From Trinickia violacea (GTDB taxonomy: Bacteria; Pseudomonadota; Gammaproteobacteria; Burkholderiales; Burkholderiaceae): a stretch of 64,000 nucleotides of DNA. Under the pieces are notes generated by a model, which did not search any database, had not been told where the DNA came from, and was given only the letters and a program-made list of their open reading frames with translations. A program made the position numbers and the translations under genes. This document shows, in pieces, positions 52,146 through 60,766 of this stretch; the first letter of the stretch is position 1, and each line of letters begins with the position of its first letter. The DNA lies in NCBI RefSeq assembly GCF_005280735.1, contig NZ_CP040077.1:620001-684000 (forward strand). The letters run 5' to 3'.

Positions 52146-53074
52146 GGATCGATGGATTGTGGGTCGGCCAGGTCGCGATGGCCGCGTTGATGAACGTCGC
52201 GTTCGCGTTTGCCATCGGCTCCGCGCTGCTCGACGCGTGGCTCGCGAAAGAAGGCGGCCGCGCGATCGCTGCGCCTTCGCACCACGCATGGTTGCGCGCA
52301 CAACGATCTCTGGTGGCCGCTGCCATTGTGCTCGTGCTGACCGATGCCGGCTGGCTCGTCTATCAGGCCGCCTCGATGAGCGGCTCGGACGTGATCTCGG
52401 CGCTCGGCGTCGTACCCACCGTGCTTGCGCAAACGCACGTCGGCCAGGCGTGGTGCGTGGCGTTCGGAGGCGCGGTGGTGATGCTGCTCGCGGCGCTCTT
52501 GGGACGCAACGGCACGCTGGGTCATGCGTTGTTCTGGCTGGCGGTCATCGTCGTTGCGGCAGGCAAGGCGTTGCTTGGGCACGCAGCCGACGCCGGCGTG
52601 TGGTCGGCGTCGGCTGCCATTCACACGCTTCATATCCTGGCGACGGGCGTATGGGGCGGCGTCGTGCTGGCCGGCGGATTCGGCGTGCTGCCCGCGCTCG
52701 ATACGTCGGTGGCGCGCGGCGCGCTGATTCGCGTGGCGGGGCAGGTGTCGCAGGTATCGCTGCTCGCGCTCGGGTTTGTCGTGATCACGGGCGCGCTCAA
52801 TGCGGAGCGCGGACTCGGCGGGTCGCTCGCGCCGCTTCAGTCGAGCACGTGGGGTCATGTGATCTCGCTCAAGCTCATGCTGGTGGCGCTTGCGCTCGTG
52901 CTGGGCGGGATGAACCGCATGTCGGCGCTGCCGCGTCTGCGCCGTACGGCGTCGACGGTGGACGCGCACACGTTCAACAACGTGCTGCATCTTGAGGCGC
53001 TGGTGATGATCGGCGTGTTCATCGCGGCGGCGGCGTTGGCGCACAGCGCGCCGGGGTATCTCGCGGCGGGCTGA
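52142..53074 (+). CDS. copD: CopD-like copper resistance membrane protein
   Basis: A 310-residue inner-membrane protein with about eight helices and the CopD domain in the last half. Histidines near helix ends (GHAADAGVWSASAAIHTLHILATGVWGGVVLAGG and VLHLEALVMIG) are typical of the family, which is thought to import copper or move it to periplasmic acceptors. The start ATG 52142 has GGAG about 11 bases upstream. No CopC partner is adjacent; the nearest copper-linked gene is the bufferin. Confidence 0.85.
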   Translation: MRIDGLWVGQVAMAALMNVAFAFAIGSALLDAWLAKEGGRAIAAPSHHAWLRAQRSLVAAAIVLVLTDAGWLVYQAASMSGSDVISALGVVPTVLAQTHVGQAWCVAFGGAVVMLLAALLGRNGTLGHALFWLAVIVVAAGKALLGHAADAGVWSASAAIHTLHILATGVWGGVVLAGGFGVLPALDTSVARGALIRVAGQVSQVSLLALGFVVITGALNAERGLGGSLAPLQSSTWGHVISLKLMLVALALVLGGMNRMSALPRLRRTASTVDAHTFNNVLHLEALVMIGVFIAAAALAHSAPGYLAAG

Positions 53075-53116
53075 GTCGCGCTGTCTCGGTGGCCGCCGTT
53101 GTCTCAATCCTGAGAC

Positions 53117-53419
53117 TCACTCGTAGCCGAGCTTATGGCTGACGATCGGCGCGCAGAACAGCGCAATGGCGCAGCCCGCGATTTTGCCCTCGAGCTCGGC
53201 CGACGCGACGCGCGCTTGATACGCGTAGGCCAGCACGTCGAAGAGCTGCGGTGCGCAGTAGATCAGCGCCGCGCCGATGCAGCACTGGCCGATCGCCGAG
53301 ATGCGCCAGCCGCGTCCGTAGCCAATGGCCGCGGCGATCACGCGCAGCACGCCGAAGGCGACCAGCGTGCCCACGGCCATTTGCTCGCGAATCAGATAGT
53401 CCGGCAGGAACTCGCCCAT
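53117..53419 (-). CDS. Small membrane protein, unknown
   Basis: A 100-residue protein with three hydrophobic segments (about 15-33, 43-60 and 80-95) and a short polar N-terminus MGEFLPDYLIREQM. The start ATG 53419 follows GGGGGCAGC. The size and helix pattern recall phage holins, but no phage genes surround it, so I leave the function open. It converges with copD, 42 bases apart. Confidence 0.6.
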   Translation of the reverse strand: MGEFLPDYLIREQMAVGTLVAFGVLRVIAAAIGYGRGWRISAIGQCCIGAALIYCAPQLFDVLAYAYQARVASAELEGKIAGCAIALFCAPIVSHKLGYE

Positions 53420-53605
53420 TTGCTGCCCCCTGTTTGTCGTTTGCAGGGGAGACAGCAAGGAGCGGGCCAATCGTGCCGCGAGCGCGCCTGGTGAGCGCGC
53501 AAGCCCCAGGCGGCAAGGCTCGCGCGATATTGATGGGCGTCGCGTGCGAGCCGCTCAAGCGACGCGCGCGACCCATCCGCCCGTAACGTTACATAACTGA
53601 GACGC

Positions 53606-53624
53606 CGCCCGCGTAACGCGGGCG
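53606..53624. terminator. Compact hairpin after dgoD
   Basis: CGCCCGCG (53606-53613) and CGCGGGCG (53617-53624) form a perfect stem with the loop TAA, 16 bases after the dgoD stop on the minus strand. There is no uridine tract, so termination is only possible, not certain. Confidence 0.4.
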
Positions 53625-53639
53625 CGCGTCACGCCGCGC

Positions 53640-54788
53640 TCACCATTCCGCGACGCTGCCGTCCGCATGACGCCACACCGGGTTGCGCCAGCGGTGGCCG
53701 GCCTTCGCCATCTCGCGCACTTTCTCTTCGTTGACCTCGATGCCGAGCCCGGGGCCCTGCGGAATCGACACGAGCCCGTCTTCGTAGCGGAAGACCTCGG
53801 GATTCTTGATGTAGTCGAGCAGGTCGTTGCCCTGGTTGTAGTGGATGCCGAGGCTTTGCTCCTGGATGAACGCGTTGTAGCTGACCGCGTCGATCTGGAG
53901 ACACGTCGCGAGCGCGATCGGGCCGAGCGGGCAGTGCAGCGCGACGGCGACGTCGTACGCCTCCGCCATCGACGCGATCTTGCGGCATTCGGTAATGCCC
54001 CCCGCGTGCGAGGCGTCCGGCTGGATGATGTCGACGTAACCGCCCGCCAGAATGTGCTTGAAGTCCCAGCGCGAGTAGAGCCGTTCGCCGAGCGCGATCG
54101 GCGTGCTCGTCTGATTGACGATGTCGCGCAGTGCCTCGACGTTTTCCGACAGCACCGGCTCTTCGATGAACATCAGCTTGTACGGATCGAGCTCCTTCGC
54201 GAGCACCTTCGCCATCGGCTTGTGCACGCGGCCGTGGAAGTCCACGCCGATCCCGACGTGCGGCCCGACCGCTTCGCGCACAGCAGCGACGTTCTCGATC
54301 ACTTTTTCGACTTTGTCGAAGGTGTCGACGATCTGCAGCTCTTCCGAGCCGTTCATCTTGACCGCCTTGAAACCGCGTTCGACGACCGCGCGCGCGTTGT
54401 TCGCGACGTCGCTCGGACGGTCGCCGCCGATCCACGAATAGACCTTGATGCGATCGCGCACCTGGCCGCCGAGCAGCGCATGCACGGGCACGCCGTGGTG
54501 CTTGCCTTTGATGTCCCAGAGCGCCTGATCGACGCCGGCGATCGCGCTCATCGAGATCGGTCCGCCGCGATAGAAGCCCGCGCGATACATGACTTGCCAG
54601 TGATCTTCGATCAGCAGCGGGTCTTTGCCGATCAGGTAGTCGGCGAGCTCGTGGACGGCGGCTTCGACGGTGTGCGCGCGCCCCTCGACGATCGGCTCGC
54701 CCCAGCCGACCACGCCTTCGTCCGTCTCGATCTTGAGAAAGAGCCAACGCGGTGGAACGACGAAGGTTTCGAGCTTGGTGATTTTCAT
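53640..54788 (-). CDS. dgoD: D-galactonate dehydratase (enolase superfamily)
   Basis: A 382-residue enzyme that dehydrates D-galactonate to 2-keto-3-deoxygalactonate. The metal-binding residues are in VGIGVDFHGRVHKP (D), MFIEEPV (E) and ALGERLYSRW (E), and the catalytic histidine is in ALHCPLGPIAL. Length and N-terminus MKITKLETFVVPPRWLFLK match DgoD closely. ATG 54788 has GGAGACA upstream. No dgoA or dgoK homologue is in the window. The divergent FadR-type regulator probably controls it. Confidence 0.94.
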   Translation of the reverse strand: MKITKLETFVVPPRWLFLKIETDEGVVGWGEPIVEGRAHTVEAAVHELADYLIGKDPLLIEDHWQVMYRAGFYRGGPISMSAIAGVDQALWDIKGKHHGVPVHALLGGQVRDRIKVYSWIGGDRPSDVANNARAVVERGFKAVKMNGSEELQIVDTFDKVEKVIENVAAVREAVGPHVGIGVDFHGRVHKPMAKVLAKELDPYKLMFIEEPVLSENVEALRDIVNQTSTPIALGERLYSRWDFKHILAGGYVDIIQPDASHAGGITECRKIASMAEAYDVAVALHCPLGPIALATCLQIDAVSYNAFIQEQSLGIHYNQGNDLLDYIKNPEVFRYEDGLVSIPQGPGLGIEVNEEKVREMAKAGHRWRNPVWRHADGSVAEW

Positions 54789-54820
54789 GGGCGGGTGTCT
54801 CCTGTTCCTGAGAGTGACGG

Positions 54821-54882
54821 TGGAATGCCGAGCGTCTATCCTATCGCAAATCGCGGCATTCCATAGTATTAATAGTATTATT
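54821..54882. promoter_or_regulatory. Inverted repeat and AT-rich box between dgoD and its regulator
   Basis: TGGAATGCCG (54821-54830) and CGGCATTCCA (54854-54863) are exact 10-base inverted arms 23 bases apart. Directly after them comes AGTATTAATAGTATTATT (54865-54882) with the palindrome TATTAATA, an AT island in a GC-rich region. This is where a divergent promoter and the GntR operator would be expected. Confidence 0.5.
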
Positions 54883-54951
54883 CGGAGTGAAGGCTTCGAG
54901 GTCAAGTGCTCGGGGCTGCGTCCCGATACCTGATAATCGCGGTCCCGGCGA

Positions 54952-55665
54952 GTGAAAGCAGACGCCGGCCCACCACCGGAGGACACCATTCAGCACGATC
55001 TGCACGGGCGCGTCGCCCATCTGCTCGCCACGGCGATCCTGCGCGGCGACTACGCGCCCGAATCGACGCTGCCGCGCGAAGCCGAACTGATGGAGTCGTT
55101 CGGCGTGAGCCGTACCGTGCTGCGCGAGGCGCTGCGCACGCTGACGTCGAAGGGGCTCGTCGAATCGCGTCCGAAGGTCGGCACGCGCGTGCGGCCGCGC
55201 ATCGCGTGGAATTTGCTCGATGCGGACTTGCTCGATTGGTACGCGCGCGTCGCCGAGCCGATGGCGTTCGCGCTCAAGCTCCAGGAGATGCGCGAAATGA
55301 TCGAGCCGTTCGCGGCCGAACTGGCGGCGCGCGCGCATTCCGAGGAGACGCTGAGCGTCATCGAAAACGCGCACGCGGCAATGGCCGCGGCGCAGAACGT
55401 CGACGAATGGGTGCGCGCCGATTTGCGCTTTCACTTGAGCGTGCTGAACGCGTGCAGCAATGAGTTGCTGCTGCCGCTCGGCGCGTTGATCGAGCGCACG
55501 CTCGAAGGGCAGCTGAGGCTGAACGCGAAGCGAGCGGACGTGTTCAACGCGTCGCTTGCCGAGCACACGGCCGTGTTCGACGCGATCAAGGTACGCGACG
55601 CGCAGGCCGCGCGCCGCGCGATGGCCGATCTGCTCGGCACGACGCGCGGACGGATCGAAGGCTGA
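54952..55665 (+). CDS. FadR/GntR-family transcriptional regulator
   Basis: A 237-residue regulator. The winged helix covers about residues 14-80 (YAPESTLPREAELMESFGVSRTVLREALRTLTSKGLVESRPKVGTRV) and the helical FCD ligand domain about 95-225, with RFHLSVLNACSN and LAEHTAVFDAI supplying probable metal-binding histidines. The start is a GTG. Its place opposite dgoD suggests a DgoR-like repressor responding to a galactonate product, an inference from context. Confidence 0.9.
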   Translation: MKADAGPPPEDTIQHDLHGRVAHLLATAILRGDYAPESTLPREAELMESFGVSRTVLREALRTLTSKGLVESRPKVGTRVRPRIAWNLLDADLLDWYARVAEPMAFALKLQEMREMIEPFAAELAARAHSEETLSVIENAHAAMAAAQNVDEWVRADLRFHLSVLNACSNELLLPLGALIERTLEGQLRLNAKRADVFNASLAEHTAVFDAIKVRDAQAARRAMADLLGTTRGRIEG

Positions 55666-55763
55666 CATTCGCGCCGGAATAGGCGGCCGCGTCGAGCATG
55701 GCAAATTGATTTCGCCGACAATCCGCCGAGATCCCCCTCGAGACCCCTGAAGAGAGCCCGACG

Positions 55764-56360
55764 ATGGACAAGAAAACTTTGGCGGCCTACGACGACGCCG
55801 CGGCGTCGTTCGCCGACGATTGGCTCGGCCAGCCCGCCCCGGACGACATGTACCGGTTGCTGAGCCAATACTTCAGGCCGGGACCGACCGCCGACATCGG
55901 CTGCGGAGCGGGGCGCGACGTCGCGTGGCTGGCCGCGAACGGCTTCGATGCGTGCGGCTACGACGCGTCCGAAGGCTTGCTGAGCGAGGCCAGGATGCGC
56001 TATCCCAAGCTGCGCTTCGATATCGCCCGCTTGCCGGAGTTGGCGAACATCGCGCCGGGCACGTTCGAAAACGTGCTGTGCGAGACCGTCGTCATGCATC
56101 TCGATCCCGAACGCATCGGGCCGGCGGTGCGGCGTTTGCGCGACATCCTGAAGCCGGGCGGCACCTTGTATCTGAGCTGGCGGGTGACCGAAGGCGAGTC
56201 CGAGCGCGATAAGCGCGGCCGCCTCTACTCGGCATTCGATAAACGCCTAGTAATGCGTGAAATCGGCGCCGGCGATACGGTGCTGCTCGATCGCGAGGAC
56301 GTGAGCGCGTCGTCGGGCAAGGTGATTCATCGCCTCGTCGTGAAGCGGTCGGATCGTTGA
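55764..56360 (+). CDS. Class I SAM-dependent methyltransferase
   Basis: A 198-residue cytoplasmic methyltransferase. The SAM-binding motif is TADIGCGAGRDVAWLAANGFDACGYDAS (about residues 43-70), post-I acidic residue in YDAS, and ETVVMHLDPERIGPAVRRLRDILKPGGTLYLSWR the later motifs. GAGAGCCCGACG lies before ATG. The target is unknown. Follows the GntR gene by about 100 bases on the same strand, so co-transcription is possible. Confidence 0.85.
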   Translation: MDKKTLAAYDDAAASFADDWLGQPAPDDMYRLLSQYFRPGPTADIGCGAGRDVAWLAANGFDACGYDASEGLLSEARMRYPKLRFDIARLPELANIAPGTFENVLCETVVMHLDPERIGPAVRRLRDILKPGGTLYLSWRVTEGESERDKRGRLYSAFDKRLVMREIGAGDTVLLDREDVSASSGKVIHRLVVKRSDR

Positions 56361-56546
56361 ACCGGCTTTTTACAGCACGGTTTACGTGCGGCAGACCCTG
56401 GATCGTTTTACTTACAGCATCGGCACCGTACGCTTGGCAACAGCGCGATGTCTGCGGTTCGTGAAAAGATGCGTGCCATCGCGAACAGACCGCGAATCAA
56501 TAAAACAGTTGAACTACAAGCGCTGACGCGCGATAGGTAGCCGACG

Positions 56547-56765
56547 ATGGACCCTGGATCAGCAGAACCCCAAACGGCGAAGCCGCCGGCAAAGAAGGGC
56601 CCGTCCAAGCGCATGCTGAACGTGCTTTCGGTGCTGGTCGGGCTGGCGACGTTTGCCGTTGGATTGGCGTGGATGATTTACGCCGAGTTGCCGATCTTCG
56701 CGATTCCGCTCGTGGTCTGCGTGCCGGTGATTGCGGCCGTGGCGTTTCGGAACTGCTGGGACTGA
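56547..56765 (+). CDS. Small two-helix membrane protein, hypothetical
   Basis: A 72-residue protein with a basic polar N-terminus (AKPPAKKGPSKRM) and two hydrophobic segments at about residues 24-45 and 48-66. It overlaps the 3' end of the convergent GGDEF-EAL gene by 88 bases, so one of the two ends could be different from what is listed. I do not recognise the family; the membrane pattern favours it being real. Confidence 0.5.
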   Translation: MDPGSAEPQTAKPPAKKGPSKRMLNVLSVLVGLATFAVGLAWMIYAELPIFAIPLVVCVPVIAAVAFRNCWD

Positions 56766-58678
56766 ACGGTTTCGAACGGGGCCGGCTTGCCGAAGTGATA
56801 GCCCTGCATGAACGTGCATCCGAGCCGTTGAAGCACGGCCACCTGTTCGTCCGTCTCCACGCCCTCGATCACGCACGTGAGCCCCAGGTTGCGGCACAGC
56901 TCCACGATGCTGCGCACGATGCCCTGCGCAGCGGTGTCTTGTGCAATATGCTCCACGAAGCTCCGGTCGACCTTCACATTGTTCAACGGCAACTGGTGGA
57001 TGTAGTGCAAGCTCGAGTAGCCGGTCCCGAAGTCGTCCAGCGAGATTTTCGCGCCTAGCGCCTTCAGCTCGGATAGCGCCGCACGCCCTTGCTCGAAGTC
57101 CTGTACCACCGCCGTCTCGGTGATTTCGAACGTGAGCCTGCCGGCATCGACACGGCTTTTCCGCACCGTCTCCCGAATCTTCTCCACCGCCTCGGGAGAC
57201 GCGATATCGCGAGCCGAAAGATTGAATGACACGTGGATGCGCCGGTCGCGCTGCGTCATGTAGGCGAGGGCCTTGCCGAGCAGCACGGCCGTCACTTGAT
57301 GGATCAGATCGCTTTTCTCCGCGACCCGGATGAACAGATTCGGCGCAACGTCGCCCAGCACCGGACTGTGCCATCGCGCGAGCGCTTCGTAGGCCCTGAT
57401 TTCGCGCGTCCTGACATCGACGATCGGCTGATAGTGCAGGACCATTTCCTTCTCGAGATCGGCTTGACGCAGTGCCTGCTCGACGCTGCCGAACTCGCGG
57501 ATGCGGCTTTCATGCTGCCCGGAGAAGATCGTGGTGTGTCCGCGCCGATTTTCCTTGCCGTAGTAAAGGGCGTAATCCGCGCGCTCGAACAGCTGCTCCG
57601 AGGTTCTGCCTGCCTCCGGAAACATGGCGATGCCGATCGACGCGGAAATTCGCGCCGTCGCGCGCAGCAGCTCATAGGGCTTGCGCAACGCATGGCAGAT
57701 CGCCGAGCCGACATCGAGCAGCTGCTGCTCCGTGTCGATGCTCCGGATCAGCAAGCCGAACTCATCGCCGCCGAGGCGCGCGATCAGCAATTGCGCGTTC
57801 GAGAAGGCCAGAAGTCTACGACCGACTTCTTCGAGCAGGCTGTCGCCGGCGCCATGGCCGTGCAGGTCGTTGACCTGCTTGAAGCCGTCGAGATCGATGA
57901 TGCCCACCGCGAAGCGGCTTTCCGGCAGCGGGCCGCTTTCGAACCGGTCCGCCAGCAGGCTGAGGAAGTGACGCCGATTGGGGAGTCCGGTCAGACTGTC
58001 CGCATTGGCGAGCCTGTGGTTTTCCGCGTTGAGGGCTTCGAGTTCGTGTTGTTTTTGCTCGAGCGCGATCTGCGAGCGCGCCAGGTTGGAGAAGTCTCGA
58101 TAGTAGGTCAGGAGAACCTTGATCATCGCTATCGACACCAGAACCATGTTGACGGCGATCGCGATAAGCACGGGATTGCCGGTCGTGGAAAAGTACAGCG
58201 CGAACGGGATGAGCACGATTCCCGTCAAGAGCAGTGCCGCCGTGCGCATGTGCATCAGGCAGAAGATGCAGCCGATCACCGTGATCGACATGTAGAACGC
58301 GACATGGGCCTTCTCGTACGCGTCCCCGTAGCGGTACAAGCTCAGTCCCCACGCCGTGAACAAGCCGCCGAGCAAGACGATCAGCCAGATGGTGTTCGTC
58401 AGACGCCGGGCGATCTGGCGATCGTTCAAGGAGGCAATCAGCTTCCTGCGCCGCGACCAGATCCACAGACGCACCACGCATGCGACGCAGAGCGTGAACG
58501 GGATGTACTCGCAGAGCAGCGCGGGCGCTTTCCCGATGTGGGTGAAAGCGACCGCGAGGCTGTTGATGACGAGAATCAGATAAAGCAGCGGCAACTGCCT
58601 CGAAAATGCCTCGAACTGGGAGCGCATGAGTACGCTGTGCTCCCCTCGGCTTTTCGGCATCAATCTGGTAAGACGCAT
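56678..58678 (-). CDS. Integral-membrane GGDEF-EAL protein
   Basis: A 666-residue signalling protein. About six helices at residues 30-190 form a membrane sensor, followed by a short coiled coil (ALEQKQHELEALNAENHRLA), GGDEF (225-385) and EAL (395-640). GGDEF is intact at 303-307, but no RxxD inhibitory site is found five residues before it. EAL is intact (E431), with NLSARDI, EITET, DDFGTGYSS, IEGVET and QGYHFG. Both activities are possible. The last ~30 residues after the EAL domain overlap the convergent small membrane gene. No clear ribosome site is seen. Confidence 0.92.
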   Translation of the reverse strand: MRLTRLMPKSRGEHSVLMRSQFEAFSRQLPLLYLILVINSLAVAFTHIGKAPALLCEYIPFTLCVACVVRLWIWSRRRKLIASLNDRQIARRLTNTIWLIVLLGGLFTAWGLSLYRYGDAYEKAHVAFYMSITVIGCIFCLMHMRTAALLLTGIVLIPFALYFSTTGNPVLIAIAVNMVLVSIAMIKVLLTYYRDFSNLARSQIALEQKQHELEALNAENHRLANADSLTGLPNRRHFLSLLADRFESGPLPESRFAVGIIDLDGFKQVNDLHGHGAGDSLLEEVGRRLLAFSNAQLLIARLGGDEFGLLIRSIDTEQQLLDVGSAICHALRKPYELLRATARISASIGIAMFPEAGRTSEQLFERADYALYYGKENRRGHTTIFSGQHESRIREFGSVEQALRQADLEKEMVLHYQPIVDVRTREIRAYEALARWHSPVLGDVAPNLFIRVAEKSDLIHQVTAVLLGKALAYMTQRDRRIHVSFNLSARDIASPEAVEKIRETVRKSRVDAGRLTFEITETAVVQDFEQGRAALSELKALGAKISLDDFGTGYSSLHYIHQLPLNNVKVDRSFVEHIAQDTAAQGIVRSIVELCRNLGLTCVIEGVETDEQVAVLQRLGCTFMQGYHFGKPAPFETVQSQQFRNATAAITGTQTTSGIAKIGNSA

Positions 58679-59043
58679 TTCAGTGACCCGGCTTGAACCT
58701 AATCTGATGCGGCGCGGCTGAAATCGGGGGCGCGCGAAGCCGCGCTTCTCGCAAAATCTTTCCCCACCTTTTTCTCGCTAGCCGGAAGTTTCGACTACGG
58801 GGCTTGCCTGGGGCTGGTCACGCGGGGTGTCCGCCGATGGCAGGCGCCGATTCGGGTCATACACAACGGCGTATACGGCAGCCGGGCGGGGCGACTAAAG
58901 GGCGGGTTTGTATCAGGATTGCCTGAATTTGATGTCAGGAAATGGGGCGCAGGTCGCTGTGGGCGGACGTGGCGGCAGGTGCGGGAAAGTCAAAACCCGG
59001 CGCGTGGCCGGGTTCCCATGCTTCAGGCGCAGCGAGACCGGCG
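58679..59043. other. Intergenic 365-base region
   Basis: This gap separates the GGDEF-EAL start from the porin stop. It contains the first copy of the 23-base repeat (58908-58930) and, just before the porin stop, a short stem (AACCCGGCGCGTGGCCGGGTT, near 58993-59013 with the arms AACCCGG and CCGGGTT) that may end porin transcription on the minus strand. I see no gene here. Confidence 0.45.
58908..58930. repeat. 23-base direct repeat, copy 1
   Basis: The block beginning TTGTATCAGGATTGCCTGAA recurs exactly at 62122-62144 in the same orientation, and the next bases are nearly alike (ATGTCAG follows in both, offset by one base). Its core TCAGG-ATTG-CCTGA is palindromic. The two copies are 3.2 kb apart. 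Confidence 0.85.
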
Positions 59044-60186
59044 TCAGAAGCGATGGCGCAAGCCGATCGTCGTGGCCACCTGGCTGTCCGTCGACGACCG
59101 GCTCAAGCCGTTGATATCCGCCGTGATACCGGAATTGCCCGTGTCGCTGACGTGCTGGTACACGGCCATCAGGTAGACGTCGGTACGCTTGGACAGCGCG
59201 TATGCCGTCTGCAGGCTGACTTGGTTGTATTTCGGGCTCACGCCGTCGAGGCGCGCGTCGGTGAACGTATAAGCACCTGAGACCGACCACGCCGGCGTGA
59301 TGTTGTAGCGCGCGTTCGCTTCGTAGTTCGTGAAGCGCGCGCTGCCGCCCGTCAGCGTCAAGCCGCTCGACGTGCCCGAGGCCGATGCGCCGATGCCGGT
59401 GGCGTTGTCGAGGTGGGTCTGCGTGAACACGAGGCCGACGACCGCGGGGCCGAACGTGTAGTTCAAGCCTGCGCCATAGGTGCGTTGCGTGCCGGCCGTG
59501 AACGTGCTGTCGGCGGTGACTGCGCCGCTCGAATTCAGCGAGGTGCCCGAGTTGTTCAGTTGCAGATAGCCGGCCGCGAAATTTAACGGACCGTAGTTGT
59601 AAGACGCACCGAAGCTGTACGCGCGGTTCGTCGCGAAGCCGCCCGATTCGTTCGAGAAGCCATACAGCGCGCCGAGCTTGAGGCCGCCGAAGTTCGCGCT
59701 CTGGTACTTGACCGAGTTGTTGATGCGGAAAGAATTGTCGAGGTTGTCGTTATCGAACGGGTGCGCAGCCATGGTGCCGCCGTAGCCGGTGCCGGTCAGC
59801 GCGAGGGGGCCCAGGTAATCGACGACGGAATCGTACTGGCGGCCGAGCGTGACGGCGCCGTACTGGTCGCTCGACAGTCCGACGAATGCCTGCCGGCCAA
59901 ACTCGAGACTGTTCTGGCCGAGCTTGCCGTTGGTGATGCTGAAGCCGTTTTCCAACGTGAAGATCGCCTTCAGGCCGCCGCCCAGGTCTTCCGAGCCGCG
60001 CAGGCCCCAGCGGCTGCCGTTCACCGAACCGCTCGTTTCCTGGAAGTTGTGCGAGCCGCCCTGATTGCTGGTGTAGGTGATGCCGGCGTCGATCAAGCCG
60101 TACAGCGTGACGCTGCTCTGCGCATGCGCCGCACCGGCCGTGCCGAGGATGGCCAGCGAGAGGCTGGACAATGCGATCTTTTTCAT
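59044..60186 (-). CDS. Gram-negative porin, Burkholderia OmpC-like
   Basis: A 380-residue outer-membrane trimeric porin for small hydrophilic solutes. Signal peptide MKKIALSSLSLAILGTAGAAHAQ is followed by SSVTLYGLIDAGITYTS, the usual mature N-terminus, many alternating beta strands and a terminal GLRHRF with the C-terminal phenylalanine recognised by BamA. The start ATG 60186 has GGAGAAAAG upstream. A long AT-rich leader, including a terminator and a possible sRNA, lies upstream. Confidence 0.95.
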   Translation of the reverse strand: MKKIALSSLSLAILGTAGAAHAQSSVTLYGLIDAGITYTSNQGGSHNFQETSGSVNGSRWGLRGSEDLGGGLKAIFTLENGFSITNGKLGQNSLEFGRQAFVGLSSDQYGAVTLGRQYDSVVDYLGPLALTGTGYGGTMAAHPFDNDNLDNSFRINNSVKYQSANFGGLKLGALYGFSNESGGFATNRAYSFGASYNYGPLNFAAGYLQLNNSGTSLNSSGAVTADSTFTAGTQRTYGAGLNYTFGPAVVGLVFTQTHLDNATGIGASASGTSSGLTLTGGSARFTNYEANARYNITPAWSVSGAYTFTDARLDGVSPKYNQVSLQTAYALSKRTDVYLMAVYQHVSDTGNSGITADINGLSRSSTDSQVATTIGLRHRF

Positions 60187-60330
60187 CTTTTCTCCGTTAA
60201 CCGTCAAGCGGTTGTTATCGAGTTGCGGAGAATATCTCAATACTTTTATTAAATTGATTTGGTGTTGCTTTTTTGCTGTTTTCAGATTCTTTCTTTGTAA
60301 TATTGCGATTAAAAGGATGCGAATGGGATG

Positions 60331-60368
60331 CAAAAAACGGGGCGTACCTGCTTTCGCGGGTACGCCCC
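60331..60368 (-). terminator. Intrinsic terminator on the minus strand upstream of the porin
   Basis: GGGGCGTACC (60339-60348) pairs perfectly with GGTACGCCCC (60359-60368). On the minus strand it is followed by GTTTTTTG. It ends whatever is transcribed leftward before the porin promoter: the lipoprotein operon or the candidate small RNA. Confidence 0.85.
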
Positions 60369-60445
60369 AACTGGCTGATTCAAAGACTCTTCTGGTAAAT
60401 CAGCGCGGCCAGAATAACACGGATATCGGCGTATCGTGTTGATGT
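60331..60445 (-). ncRNA. Candidate small RNA or attenuated leader upstream of the porin
   Basis: On the minus strand this stretch has an imperfect hairpin (CTGGC and CTGATT arms pairing near 60371-60413) followed by a perfect GC stem and a uridine run, and it is preceded by AT-rich sequence with TATTAT-like boxes near 60450-60470. No open frame is visible. It could be an independent sRNA of about 110 nt or a terminated leader of the porin mRNA. Confidence 0.3.
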
Positions 60446-60599
60446 AATATCGAATAATATTTCTCTAACTTTCTTTGGAAATATTGTTGCAGGTTAATTG
60501 TTGAATTTAGATTGATGGCAATGCAATTTTTATAATTGACGTGCCTATACGATTTTCGGCCAGTCATTGTTAATTGAAGTTACGCGGGCTTTCATCGGA

Positions 60600-60766
60600 G
60601 AAATGTGCCGCCCGCCGGAAGGCGCATCACGCCCACAGCCGAAACACCCGGAAAGATTTGTCCTCGGTGAAGCGCTGCAGGAACTCGCTCGGGGCGAAGC
60701 CCGTGCTGCGCTTGACCTGACGGGGGCTATGCGTGCGCCGCCATCCCGTTGTCACCCCTTGATTGT
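60600..60766 (-). other. Non-genic stretch with a coding-like remnant
   Basis: Between the lipoprotein stop and the AT-rich porin leader, the minus strand reads VKRSTGFAPSEFLQRF and a little further to a stop near 60627, which looks like the tail of a once-real protein. No start or domain accompanies it, and its upstream frame is only the shadow of the lipoprotein gene. Possibly a gene remnant. Confidence 0.3.

Noticed and set aside
53117..53419. Phage holin and therefore a prophage remnant
   Set aside because: Only the size and helix pattern match. No lysin, tail, integrase or other phage genes are near, so I kept it as an unknown small membrane protein.
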